Below the pieces are notes generated by a model, which searched no databases, was not told the origin of the DNA, and saw only the letters and a list, made by a program, of their open reading frames with translations. Made by a program: the position numbers and the translations under genes. Positions 35,831 through 47,500 of a stretch of DNA of 64,000 bases are shown one piece after another. The first letter of the stretch is position 1, and the number at the start of each line of letters is the position of its first letter. The stretch comes from Kappaphycus alvarezii (Eukaryota; Rhodophyta; Florideophyceae; Gigartinales; Solieriaceae): the NCBI GenBank assembly GCA_002205965.3, contig NADL03000704.1, positions 372,001-436,000 of the forward strand, read 5' to 3'.

Positions 35831-36262
35831 TGTTTGTGTAATTTCACTTCTTTGCCTTTTTCTGACAGCTGACTCGCAAAGAGGCTTAATTATTACTGTA
35901 CTTTACCGTTCAACCTAGAACTTGACCGTTATCTTTATCACTTACAGTACTGTAAGCTTGAGCTGATCTACTTTAGATCAGCTCAAGCAAGTTTATGTTA
36001 GATACTCACCGTCGTCTACATGTCTCTGGAAACTTCCTTCGATCAACAGAAAGCATCAGTCGACTCGCCTTGAAGTCTATATATGCCCCGGTCTCTCTCC
36101 ATCTTCTACCTGAGTAAAGTTCCTTACCACATTCTTCTCTCTCATCTCTCCTTCTCGGTCCCTCACTCTTACTGCCCTTCCCTCTCCCTATCCCCTGCTC
36201 TCCCGCTCCCTCCCTCACTCCTTTCTGGCCCCCTCGCTCCCTCTCTCTAGTTCTGTCCATCA
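35831..36262 (+). repeat. Copia 1 right LTR
   Basis: It starts TGTTTGTGTAATTTCACTTC and ends GTTCTGTCCATCA, with the canonical TG...CA termini. The TATA-like box is CTATATATGCC here rather than CTATATAAGCC. A weak purine-rich stretch (GATCGAGGGGCG, about 35,790) lies upstream, but no clear polypurine tract touches the LTR. Confidence 0.9.
35956..35988. promoter_or_regulatory. Conserved hairpin in right LTR
   Basis: The same 15-bp stem and CTT loop as at 30,004-30,036, without a mismatch. The bases just 5' (TTACAGTACTGTAA) differ from the left LTR's palindrome, so the hairpin is better conserved than its surroundings. Confidence 0.75.
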
Positions 36263-38931
36263 CACACAACCATCAAAACACCATACAGATCCCCCCAAAA
36301 CCGCCAACCAAACTCGCAGAAAATAAACAGAAATGATATGTCATATTGAACCAAGCTCCGCCTCGTACCATACAGAAAATGGCCAAACACAAGACAATCC
36401 CATTCATCCCGTCACCGTTCAACCACATACTTCCGGCGATCACATGCCTGCCATGTCGCCACGCCAAATAAACGAAAAAAGCACACAAAATCAACCAAAA
36501 ACCTATACCGTTGGCAGTTATACAAGCAGAGACACTTGCGAACTCGTCACCCCAACCTCGAAGCACGGAAACAGGTAATTGCTAACGTTCATTGACGCCC
36601 AAAACCGCTACCTAACAGTCTACTTCTTGAAACGAAGAACAGAGATCCAGTGGTACTCCCCAATACACACGGAAATCATCAAAAGCTACATGGCCCCCCA
36701 CCACACACAGTAAGAGCAGACAACGCAAAGGAGTTTGTAACAAAAGAAATCAAAAAGATTTACCAAAACAACGGAACAACACTGAAAACTCGCACAACAT
36801 ACCAATCTCAAGAAAACCCAAGAGCGGATCGCATGAAGAGGACATTCATGAATGAAACCAGAGCAGCACTAAACACTGCATAACTCCCAGACGAATTCCG
36901 GAGGACGCACTCGCTGACGTGACATGAAAGTACAACTGCATGCTCCACTCGGCAACCAAGCAAAAATCCGCCACCCAATGGTACAAAGTTAAACCCAATA
37001 AGACTAGCCTCTTCGTATTTTGGGAACTTTTACATGTTACAGTACATAAGCCCAAAGGCAAATTCGAGAGAAAGGCAGCACTCTCCAAATATACAACCGC
37101 CATCGACGACAGCAACATTCGAGTGTGGCTACCAAAGACCGACAAATACGTAAAAGTCCGAGCCGCGGAGTTCGGTCCCTATGGCTCTCACAAAGACCCA
37201 TCTAGCACCACCCCTATCGTATTGCAGGCTAGATTCATGCGACTACCAGACCTACCACAAACACCCAGCCAAGCCAAAACTTACACTGATGCCGCACTAT
37301 GGGCAACCGCCCACGACACTGAACTCGCAACGCTATATGCCACCCAGGCATTTCGATGGATACACAACAGCAAAATACCCAAGCACCCCAAATTCATACC
37401 ACTCAAGATGACATATCGATGTAAGCACTTTCCAGACCTCACCTTCACCCGCGAGGATAGATGTTCAGTTCGTGGGGACCGGACGCAGCTATAACTCCAC
37501 TACGACCCGAACAGAATCTCATCATAAATGGCGAGAAATCCACGGTAAGGACGCTCCTGGCACTAGCAGCATACAAGCAATGGAAAATAGGACAGTTTGA
37601 CCTCAAAGCGGCCTACCTGCAAGAAACCTACCGGCACCACTACCCAGTCTACATCAAGGAACACCCCCAGTTCGAAGGCACGGTCAAACACATTGGACAA
37701 ACTAACATCGTACTGAAAAATATCTACGGAACCCCACCAGCAGCAAACACATACTTCAAGGGCCTGCTCCAGCATCTCACCAGCCATGAGTATAAGCAAA
37801 TCCACGCAGATCCGTGCCTATTCACAAAAGTTCCCAACAGACAGCCCATACTCTTACCAGTAAGCATGGATGACTTTCTCCCAGTCTCCCCCAACCAAAC
37901 GCTGATCGATGATCTATTCACGACACTCCGGAAAAAGTACCAAATCCAAAACCTAGGCAGCCCGACCCTATATCTGAAATGGCAAATAAATCCAGCAAAG
38001 ACGGCAGCATACATATCTACCAACCCCATGTAGTCCAAGCGCTCCTACATAAGACCAGGCTCGAGAACGCCAATCACCGCTCCACCCCTGTCCCCAAAAA
38101 TACCAACTCGAGTGAAGCCTTCCATGCACCCAAACCACACACCGCAGACACCAAACACTACCAAACAGTGCTCACTGACCTGCGATACCAAACAGGCAGT
38201 ACTCGACCGGACATACTATTCGTCGTCAACAAACTATCCGAGAAAATGCATCAACCAACCCGCCGCCACCAACAACTCCTGCAATGCCTGCTGCAATGCC
38301 TCATAGCCACAGCCAATCACGCTATACTCTACAAAGAGACCGAAGCACACACCCTAGAACACCACTAACCACCTACTGCGACGCAAATTTCGCCAACGGC
38401 ACCGCCAGAGATCCGCACAGTTATTATTCATACTATACGCGGAAGCCCAGTAGCATGGCACAGCACCAAACAACGCACTGTAGCAAAGTCAACCTGCGAG
38501 GACGAATACATAGCAGGATCACATGCCTCATAACAAACCCTGTGGCTGCGCAAACTCCTACAAGACTGCGGCATCACCACACGAATGCATCCAAACTACT
38601 GATCGACAACACGGCAACAATCCAGATAGCCCAAACTTCAGGCAGCACAAAACGGCACAAACTCATCGATATAGCTCATCAACCACTACTAGACTATTTA
38701 CAGAAAGGAAGGGTGGCCTTTCACTATGTCTCAACACTCGGCAACGCCGCAGACGCGCTTACAAAGAACCTCGGCAAAATCAAAACTGTTTGGCTCAAGG
38801 CCCACTTACACATCGGACTGCCACCCAAAGCCGACCCTATAATACCCAGCCGCCTCAAGCTCAACCTTACCGAGATACCCAACTCTAAACCACCACAGCA
38901 AAAGAGATCAGACGTTTACACCCTGGGCTGA
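36263..38931 (+). pseudogene. Copia element 2 integrase-RT-RNase H, frame-broken
   Basis: Integrase: TVGSYTSRDTCELVTPTSKH, TFIDAQNRYLTVYFLK (from 36,585), RADNAKEFVTKEIKK and ENPRADRMKRTFMNE. The linker carries VRVWLPKTDKYVK-type sequence near 37,120. RT: VRTLLALAAYKQWKIGQFDL, NIYGTPPAANTYFKGLLQHL and the active site VSMDDFLPVS near 37,861. Later come STRPDILFVVNKLSEKMHQP and RNase H: TYCDANFANG, IDNTATIQIAQ, KRHKLIDIAHQ, ADALTKNLG. Frames change at least four times. It is the downstream continuation of 28,211-29,872, separated by copia 1. Codons are biased to A and C throughout. Confidence 0.85.
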
Positions 38932-39197
38932 CGAAGCAACCAAGACAGCCTGTCTCACCGCAAAAATAGTATAAAAGCCGCCAACGCAAGGGCGTAACAC
39001 AGAAATAAAGAGATATGAGAGGACCGTTCCTGCAAATTTGAGCTCGCTGCGCCAACTTTACAATTTATGTTAGCCTTCTTAGTTGGACAAGTGTCTATTC
39101 ATAATATTCTGAATCACAGTTTGCAATATAGACGCGCTATTCAAAAACTTATGGTTCAGGTTCTTCCAGAAATATTTCTTAATTTTTTTTTGTTTTT
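38932..39197. other. Possible copia 2 right LTR or 3' flank
   Basis: Directly after the copia 2 stop codon lie TATAAAAG (about 38,970) and AATAAA (about 39,004), which could be the promoter and poly(A) signal of a short LTR. No left partner was found, so this remains a guess. A T-run near 39,181-39,200 precedes the next fragment. Confidence 0.3.
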
Positions 39198-39742
39198 TTG
39201 ATGGGTAGCGACGTTGGCCTCGCCGCAAGGCACCCCACCCTCGAGCCAAGACCACCACGGGAACTAAAAGTAAGACCAGACATAAGGGCGATTGGTGCTA
39301 CGGGGGGCACCGAGTACTTCGATGTCGCATTTCTCAGCTCCTTAGTCCCCTCTCATCAAAGGATGAGAACCTTCAACCCGCTCACCAGCTTGAACGTCGC
39401 ATGCGTGAAAAAGCTCCAGAAATACCACAAGTTCATTGCTGGATTGCCGGACAGGAAACGTCTGTTATCCCCAGCTATAATTTTCAGGCGACGAAGTAAA
39501 CTTCCCAATCATTCGTTCTCTTTTACCTCCTAGCGGAGGTGGCACGCTTGGTTGCCAATCGTGCCGAGGACCAAATTCCCAAGGCCAGAGACACACTTGT
39601 ACATCGGCATTCTGCATCAATGGTTGCTTCTAACTCCACACGTCTGCTGAAAGGGCTCACAGCAACTTTTTACTATCCATTATATAGAGCGCCCATTTTA
39701 GGCATAGTATTTTCTCTGCGGCCCCCATGTGGCACTGAATAA
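39198..39742 (+). pseudogene. Endonuclease-end fragment of non-LTR copy 4
   Basis: The sequence runs AARHPTLEPRPPRELKVRPD, then IRAIGATGGTEYFDVAFLSS and MRTFNPLTSLNVA. After a slip near 39,490-39,540 it continues EVARLVANRAEDQIPK, LVHRHSASMVASNS. It lines up with copies 2 and 3 from just after the CCHC cluster to the C-terminus. The PD and D of the endonuclease are kept. It is the most diverged of the four and marks the right end of the GC-rich island. No family tail could be seen after it. Confidence 0.75.
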
Positions 39743-40160
39743 TGAAAATTTCACCCTATGTTCCACAAACAGTAAACAAACCAAAGCAGTCCCCTTTTTT
39801 ATGAGAGCACAGTGCTTTTTTTCCTAATTGATCCTCTATTACAGCTCATCTCAACGGATTAAAATTTTACATCCACAGTTGTTGATTTTTGATTTTTCGT
39901 TTCCGTCTATTGACACCTCCTTCAGTGTTATTCAAGAATTTATCCACTGCTGAAAATAGATTGGTCATAAAATTATTTCACATTACCCCCAAGATCTCAG
40001 AAAGATGAGATTGGCTGCCACTTAGCTTCCTGAGTAGGCGCTTCTTTCCCTAGGTGAATAATTGAAATCCTCTATCTCCCTTCCTAGGTTTCAATATATG
40101 TTCGATGGTTTATCCTTTTTACTCAGTGATAAGTAGGGCAATATAGGCAGGCTGGTCACT

Positions 40161-40220
40161 ATAAGGAGTCACTCCTTATAACAATGTCATCCATAACACT
40201 GTGTTATGGATGACATTGTT
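40161..40220. repeat. Two adjacent near-perfect palindromes
   Basis: ATAAGGAGT-c-ACTCCTTAT (40,161-40,179) is followed with no gap by AACAATGTCATCCATAACAC-t-GTGTTATGGATGACATTGTT (40,180-40,220), stems of 9 and 20 bp each with a single central base. On the minus strand the region contains TGTTATGGATGACATTG and TGTTATAAGGAGTGACTCC, the way many gypsy LTRs begin. It lies at the 3' side of gypsy 2, so it may be the inner edge of that element's LTR. Confidence 0.75.
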
Positions 40221-40514
40221 GGAAAGCTGCTAGCGTGAATTGCGTACGTCCTTGTCAGCTTTTCTAGAAAGTTAATTGATGGAAATCAAACTGTGCTCTC
40301 ATATGTTTAACAGCGGGCCAATCAGATAATTGATTGTGTACTCCCTGGCGTCAGACGGTGCTAGCAAATAGAAATAGTCAGAAGAACTCCTAAAAGTACT
40401 TAGCTTGGATAGTCAGTACTTCAGCCCTCACAACTCGGGCTAACGAACTGTAGCGGAAACAAGAAAATTTTTACACTTACCGCTTCAAGAAAAAACTACC
40501 GACTCAACCCTAGG

Positions 40515-43500
40515 CCAACTATGCGTATAGGATATTAAAAAAAGGATGAATCTCGGGGTGAATCGTCAAATCGAACCTCAAAATGTTCTTTCTAGTTTTT
40601 TCTGTGACCCTAAATGGTCCACATATTGAACTTGTAAGCTTCTGTGTTGCCTGTGACCTTGAATAAATACGTAAAAAAGACTTTTTGCCTTTTTTGAACC
40701 AAACGGATAACTAAGAGCTTGATATCATTGGGATGAGATTAAACTTCGTCTTGTTTTTTAAACGTTGGAACAGAAAGAAAACAAAATATTCTAAGGAGTT
40801 TCCCAACCTTTTCTTAAACCTTTAGAAGCTCTTTATTGGTATCTTAGGTCCAAAAATCATATTTAGAGCTATCCTCGGATCACGTTCATCTCGAATGGAG
40901 ACATTCCAAGGTCTTCAGTAATAGAAGATTTAAACGCAAACTCAGCAGCAGATAGCACATCACCCCAATCATTCTGATGATGTGAACAATATTATCGTGG
41001 GTAGTTCCTTACCGTACGATTAATTATCTCTGACGCACCAGCAGCTTGCGGATGAGGACTTGTAGACATCCCTACCTCCATTAAATATAGCTTCATTACA
41101 TTTTCCCAAAACTTTGAAGCAAACTTAGGATATCTGTCTTAAACTATGTTATCATGAAGGTCAGGGGGCTTTAATATATTCCCGTAGAACAAAATAGCAA
41201 CGTCCGATGCGTTTTCATTCAGATTAGAAGGATTCAAATGAATTCATCTACTAAGAAGATGTAATCATGTCTTCACTGCACCATTAGTCCTTGATTACAA
41301 ATACAGAGGACTCCCAACCTTTCCATTACTCGCAGTAAACCAAACCAATTTTCCGCATTAGTCCTTGGAAGGTGTTAAATGAAATAAGTAGTCAGTTTTG
41401 ACGGAACTGACTGTGCTGTCACTGAAAACTAAATGGTCCGGAGAACATGTGCTTTTTTGGGAATGTGTCTCTGCGAAATCTCATACAGCTTGTGTGCAAA
41501 CTCAAAGTGAAACTGACTTGTGACTGCTTACTACAAATGTCCATATGCACGGTAGTGCGTACAAATAATTGCTCAGTAATGGACAAGATCTTAACACCCC
41601 TGTAGCCAGATACTGCAGTTGTCAAAGTGTGCACAATGCACAGGGAATCCAGGTAGCACAGCGGATACAGGAATAGATGGAAAAACGAGGTAAATTAGTG
41701 ATATGTATGCACGCGTAAGATTGGTGGAACGTGTGTTAGCATGTATATTTGTGATTAGGGGTTATTGCGGGTAGGTATATAAGTAATTTAAGTACGTTGG
41801 CATGAGTTGGAACGATATAGGGCATGTTTTTTGCAGAGTGTGATGAGTTGGTGCAGTTGAAGCCATATTATGTTAGTATGTGATTGGTAGTGTTGAAAGT
41901 CTTTATTTAGTGACTAAAATGTACTGTTAGAGGTCTCAGTAACTTCCTGTTGCGATGCATCCAAAATAAATTCTGTTGTATCTCTTACAACCAGAGATCC
42001 CTATCTCCTTTGGCGTCTCCAGGAATGTGGTAATTATTATTTTCTTATGATTCGTATATTTTGCTTTTTGAAAACGAATAAATCATAAGAAATAATTACG
42101 ACGATCATTATTCTTGCGTTTACTTCGATTGTTTGGAGGCAAATATAAATAATTTGCGAAATAGAAAATTTATTTTTCTTCGAATAATGTGCCAACTGCA
42201 GTAAACCTGAAATAATCTTCCTCGCAAAACAATTTTTTTACAATACAGAATTATCTTTTCTTCTCACCAATAAATTTGCATTATCTTTTTAAATTGCGCT
42301 TTTAACGTCTCTTCAGAAGGCCTATTTTCATGTAAGGCTCTAAAAATAAGTCTGAAGAACTGATCATAGTCATGGCCAGTAAGTATTTCATAAAGATATA
42401 CAGAAAATTTTATAAATTATGAAATGGAGGGTTTTTGATCCTTACAATTGATGACATGGGTGAATCTTGAGAAATCATCAACACTTTTATACCTAGTCGC
42501 TCCAAGGTAACGGTAAATTTTTTTAAGTCATCAATCGTTTCGATGTAATTTTTCCCTTTCCGTTTAGCTTATTCTTTAGCGAATAGATACTTTGGAATTT
42601 TTTTAAGTTATGAACCCAAAAAAGATCCTTTCAGATAAAATTTTAATCTTTAAAGAAAACAAATAAAATCGAGAAGCTCCATATCATTTGCGAAATATTG
42701 TCTTTCAGTTGGGTACAGCTTTTTCGAACTTTCCATTTCTATCTAGCTGAATTGAAGTTCCTCCACCCGAAACTTTGGAGGTATCCATACGATATTTGGA
42801 AGTATTGCTCACATTTAGTGCAAATGGAATAAAGGCTTAGATGATGGATTATTTCAACTTTTAGAATTCTTCATGCTAATTGCGATATAATTCTTCTTCA
42901 GATCTGTCAAAGCAGCTGAAGTTAAAAGAAATTATGCAAAACAATGCGCAAGGTTAAAGTGATTTAGAAAATTCTAATCTCATTCGTCGTTTTAGGCTTT
43001 ACCTATGTCTTCAACCCCTAAATTTTCCCTGGACTAGTACGAAGACCCTCCTTAACGATTAATAATCCTATACAATCAATCTACGCTTTCAAAAAATCGT
43101 TATTCCGAGGAGAAACATGGAGCTTTCGTTTTTTAGGGCTACTAAGCACTATTTGTTTGGGATGGCTTTCTTCATCCTTGCTGGATATCAGAAGATCGTT
43201 ATTATAAAAGAACACGAAGACATCAATTTAGTAATAAATGGATCGATCACGATTGAAAGTTAGCAGTAGAATTGCATAAGCCCATTGTCACTACAATATA
43301 ATAAAAAATGCCCCACTTTATATTTAACGCAATCTTTTCATGTCAGGCTTCATCTGTATCCGATGGAAACCAGTTTTAAAATCCAGTATTAAGAATACCC
43401 CTGACTCCCCAAGCCTACAAAAAAATTTCTGAATTGTACAAGTGCGCATTGTTCCTTTCTTTGATTCAACCAAGTGCTCGATAATATACCGCCCCGATCA

Positions 43501-44500
43501 GTCTGTGTTTCTTTTGGCCGGGAATAATGGTGATCCATACGGTGACTAACTTGGCCTGATCTTCTTCTTTATTTACAAATCTTGCACATATCCCTTTGCA
43601 TAATTCAACTCCGCACGAGATACTTTAAAAAATGGACAACGGGGTCTTAAAACCTTTCTTAGCTTCCATTTCATGATCTAAACTTGTCTTTGGTTTACGT
43701 CCAGCAGATATTTTCGCTTTAAGGAAATCCTTAAATAGAGACAGGGGATTTTCCAATTTGGCATTCATTTGACTTTTCACTGCAGAGGGGTTAGTCAACT
43801 CCAGCATCAATTTATTCTCTTTAAAGATTTGATAAGCATTGAAATATCTCCAAAGATTCTTACTAGTAGTCATTTACCGTAATTTTCTAACTACAATGTC
43901 TGTGACTCTCACTTCCTTCAAATTCTCCCTACGAATTGCAATCACCTCATTTTCAACATAAATAATCCTTTTTTCGATAATCAGGGGGTATATGGGACTT
44001 TAATTTAAAGATTTAATTGGGTCTGCTAAACAGACACAACCCGAAAAGGGCTTGACCAATACCTACTCTTGCAAAGGGGACGGAAGAAAATTCCCCTTTT
44101 GAAATTTCGGCAAGCCGAGAAATCAACGGGTTGAAAAACTCCCGGTGTAAGCGATGTGCTTACAGAACGCGACGACGACAGCGACGAATTCTCGAAGTGA
44201 GAAATATTGAATAACAGCAGTAGCACAGTAGTAGCTAGAACCCCTTGCGTGCTGCGACAAAGACAGCACTGATTGAGTGCGGTAGGATACGCTGAGCATT
44301 GCTGAGCCTAATCGAAGAGGACGACCTTCCTTACACGCCTTTCCCAGATCTACCTATCGTGTCGTGGGAGCGAGGGATGGCAATCTCTACAGAGCGGCAA
44401 AAACCAAAATCGACACCACGAGGGCTCCGAAGCGAGGACGGTAATCAGTAATGATATTACTCGCAAAATACCATAAAATTCCAAGAAGCGCATCATACTC
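40515..44500 (-). pseudogene. Gypsy 2 protease-RT-RNase H-integrase remnants
   Basis: Minus-strand reading. Protease end: DCEYDALLGILWYFASN, near 44,470. RT: GVFLILDFKTGFHRIQMKPD (about 43,340-43,400), MGLCNSTANFQ-like, then VFFYNNDLLISSKDE near 43,200, where the YLDD box has become FYNND. RNase H: YRMDTSKVSGGGTSIQLDRN near 42,740-42,800. Integrase: HDYIFLVDEF near 41,250, DRYPKFASKFWENVMKL near 41,120, VGMSTSPHPQAAGASEIINR near 41,040, WGDVLSAAEFAF and LGMSPFEMN near 40,900-40,970, and a C-terminal LRFDLTIHPEIHPFFN near 40,560. A 249-base open frame (43,625-43,873) is the upstream edge of RT. Order and motifs are those of Ty3/gypsy; the element is long dead. Confidence 0.7.
41294..41355 (+). 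mobile_element. 62-bp tail-only insertion with 12-bp duplication
   Basis: Bases 41,293-41,354 are a perfect reverse complement of 9,680-9,741, 31.6 kb away. Here the unit lies between exact copies of CATTAGTCCTTG (41,282-41,293 and 41,356-41,367). It ends AGTAAACCAAACCAATTTTCC on the plus strand, the same 3' end as the 131-bp insert, but is 5'-shortened to 62 bp. It sits within the integrase region of decayed gypsy 2. Its perfect match to the distant copy, amid drifted DNA, suggests a recent arrival. Confidence 0.9.
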
Positions 44501-44520
44501 ACAATCTCCAGCGACCAAGT

Positions 44521-47500
44521 GAGGACGCATAAAGATTGTTAACAACCTTCGATGTCACTTCTAGGATGACTTGTGATATTTTACCTTTCATTTATTGCTA
44601 GAATGAAAGAAAGTGAAATTGAACTCTTTTAAGTCGAATGATTTCTTTTTTCAAACGGCCAAGGACCTTAACACTACGTATGTACCAAATCTGTCATCTT
44701 TGAGAACGTAAATATTTTATTCATTCATTTACTCATTGAGTATGACCAATCCCTCCAATGCGACTTCTTTACCATTGAACTGAATGTTATCTTCATGACT
44801 ATTAAAGATAGTATTGGACTTCAAAACAGCGCTCTGGACTCTTATCGCACGATATTTTTTTGATTTTTCGTAACTTCATAGCTCTCACCAGTGCAAATCT
44901 TCTCTTTTAACATTGGAATCTGCATTGTTTTGTTAGCTGAATAGCCTCCTCAGCAGTACTTTCAAAATCACTCATAACTCAACCTTAGAGATTCTTCCTT
45001 TCGGCAGACCTATTATTTTTCTCAGTCGAAACATTTAACAATAACATGAGTATTTTAAGATGCGATCTTATTCTTACATTCATCATGCTTCTATCATCCC
45101 TAACAAACTATTTCAAATACAAAGCAGTGGCACTTTTTGTATAAACTTCCTTTTTTATAGATTTCATGGAAACTTCTTTGACGTTGACGATATGTGTACC
45201 TCTTCTCCACGATATCGAGCTCTTTGGTACGAAACTGTGATTTCGAACATAATTATACTGTTCACAGTACCTTGAAAACATAACAGATAGATATAAAAAC
45301 GCTTTCAACATTCAGAGCGATTGATTAAATTTCATAGACGATCGTAAAATTACTCCTGCGGAGTTACAGCCTAACCTGTGGCTGAAGTCTAGAGGAAAAC
45401 TTACGTGCAACGATCAGAACCATTGCGACACGTCCTCCACCTATCTACATACCCCTTAGGTGTTCTGAAGTGCTCTCGAACACTAATTAAAAAATTACAG
45501 ACGCAAAAGATCACTTTATAATAAAGTGTTCCACGCTAAATTGAATGTAGAAAAAAACTTGTCAGGCTAATTTTATTTGCAGACGGACCCCGAAAAACTC
45601 CAAGATGGCTCCTTACAACAATTCACATACCTCTGAATCGTAAATTCTCTCCAACAAGTTCAGAAACTGCACTCCTGATACTTTTTCGTCCCCACTCACG
45701 AAGATAAGGAGTAGGGCTGAATAAACTTCCAACAAGATATTAGTGGGTATTTATGGAAATACCCTGAGCTGAAATATATTCTATCGTTTAGGTCAGCTTG
45801 TGACAAAAATATTTTGTACAGCTTTCAAGAGACAATTAGTAATTTATGAATGTTAAGAACCAAGTTAGGTAAAATATCACAACAGAACTACTAAATATAC
45901 AGTAAAAAGAGAGGCCTCGGTATATATTCTTATTTGATGCTAGGTTTGTCTAGAAATATTCTGGAACTAAGGACATCGCGTTGTTTTCTTCGAAAAAAGA
46001 CTTGGAATACAATCTAAGGACACCTATTGATATGATCGCCAGGGCAAAAATATCGGGAAAGAGCGTTGAGGAATGTTTGAAAGGATTCAAATCCTCTTCC
46101 GAAGATGATGTTCAGTTCTAGTGCGAAGTGTTCATAGCCGGAAAATCGAGATATGCTCTGTCATTTATCAAGTTTATAAGTACTAAATCAGAACAAAAAA
46201 TATGTGTGAGTACTTAATTGGGATCGAGTCTGTACTGAGTCTGTACTCATGGTCCCCAAAACACCCCAAGCTTATGAATAGTAAATACGGATCTTTACAG
46301 TTAGGGACCGAGTTGAATAGAACGGTTTAAGATTAAAAAGGGGAATTTATCTGAAGATCCACTCAGCAGTATATATCATCCATACAACTAACTGTAAATA
46401 ACAGCTTGCCGAAATTACGCTTCGTATTCCAGGAGGTGTTGACTCTGACCCGATATACGAACTAAAAGATCAAGTCTTGATAACCATAATAAGGCACAGG
46501 AAGCTTCAAATTGGGAATCTATGAACGCCTTCTCAGGAATCTGAGTGGAAATAGACTCGCGTTTTTGCGGATTATGATGGTACGATATAAATTGTTCGAT
46601 AAATTATATTGCTCAGAATAGAACATCTCCAGAGTACTATTGAAGGAGTCGTCAAAATTGCAGAATTGGAAATAGTGTAATATTACAATGTAAGAAAGCC
46701 TGTTATACAATGACTTACATTGTTCTGGACAGTTTATAGCGATGGGAATTAGTTCGAAAAAGGTTTCTTAATTATTTTTTGTGTAAAGTGCTCAATCTGA
46801 AAATTTAAGGGGCCTATTGATTACTTTAGATAGGTTTATAGAGTATTTTAAGGTACTTTTGCTCCCTATTTATATTAATTGTAGAAAATTGCATATAAAA
46901 CCAATTGAGATGGGGTAAAATAAGTATATGAGCATTCATGGCTATCTTCTAGTGGCATGTACACAAAAATTACATTATTTGTATAAAAAAGTAAAATTGG
47001 AAGGTCTTTCTTGCTACTCATCTTGTCTCCATTTGGTTTTTCGATTCGTAGACTGTGTCGATTATGTATCCTTATTTGATACGATAACATCGAACAACTT
47101 TATTTTGTATCCTCGATCACAAAAAGATACTGTTTACGTAGATCTAGAAATCAGCACATAAAAATATTTGCGAAGAGATGCTGGCGCTGAATTCACTGGG
47201 ACAAAAATTTGAACTTTTTTATTACCCTGTGCTTGTTAGCCATTCTATGCATGTAATCAAGACCACCTATGCAATAGTAGATTTTCAGCACAGTTATACA
47301 GTCAAATACATTTACCCAAGTAAATAATTTGATTCTATAGTAATCTTTAGTGCGACTGGCCGCATAGCAGGGTTACACTAGTGTCAATCCGATGTGTTCC
47401 TAACTTCTAAAAATGCACCAAACCACCTTCAGGCAAGTCTTATTCTTATAAGTCCTCTTTGACTTACTGAATAGTTATTGTTTAATTCTATTAAAATATT

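Larger units (their letters stand above)
29873..36262 (+). mobile_element. Complete Ty1/copia retrotransposon 1, nested
   Basis: Two LTRs of about 432 bp bracket a 5.5-kb interior, and the 5 bases outside are CACAC on both sides (29,868-29,872 and 36,263-36,267). The element interrupts the older copia 2. It holds a primer-binding site, an extra zinc-finger ORF, then Gag-Pol in copia order (protease, integrase, RT, RNase H). The LTRs are clearly the same sequence but differ by scattered substitutions and small indels, and the internal frames are broken. The insertion is therefore younger than copia 2 but not recent. Confidence 0.92.
40205..44520 (-). mobile_element. Decayed Ty3/gypsy element 2, AT-drifted
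   Basis: Read on the minus strand, scattered but ordered gypsy domains run from protease (about 44,380-44,500) through RT, RNase H and integrase to an LTR-like start near 40,205. The body is far more AT-rich than the elements in the 8.5-39.8 kb island and is littered with stops. Outer edges and the 5' LTR were not found; Gag is presumed above 44,520. The element contains a precise 62-bp tail-only insertion at 41,294-41,355. Confidence 0.7.

Noticed and set aside
46252..46280. CCCCAAAACACCCCAAGC as another family tail
   Set aside because: Only about ten bases match, the C-run end is missing, and no duplication flanks it.
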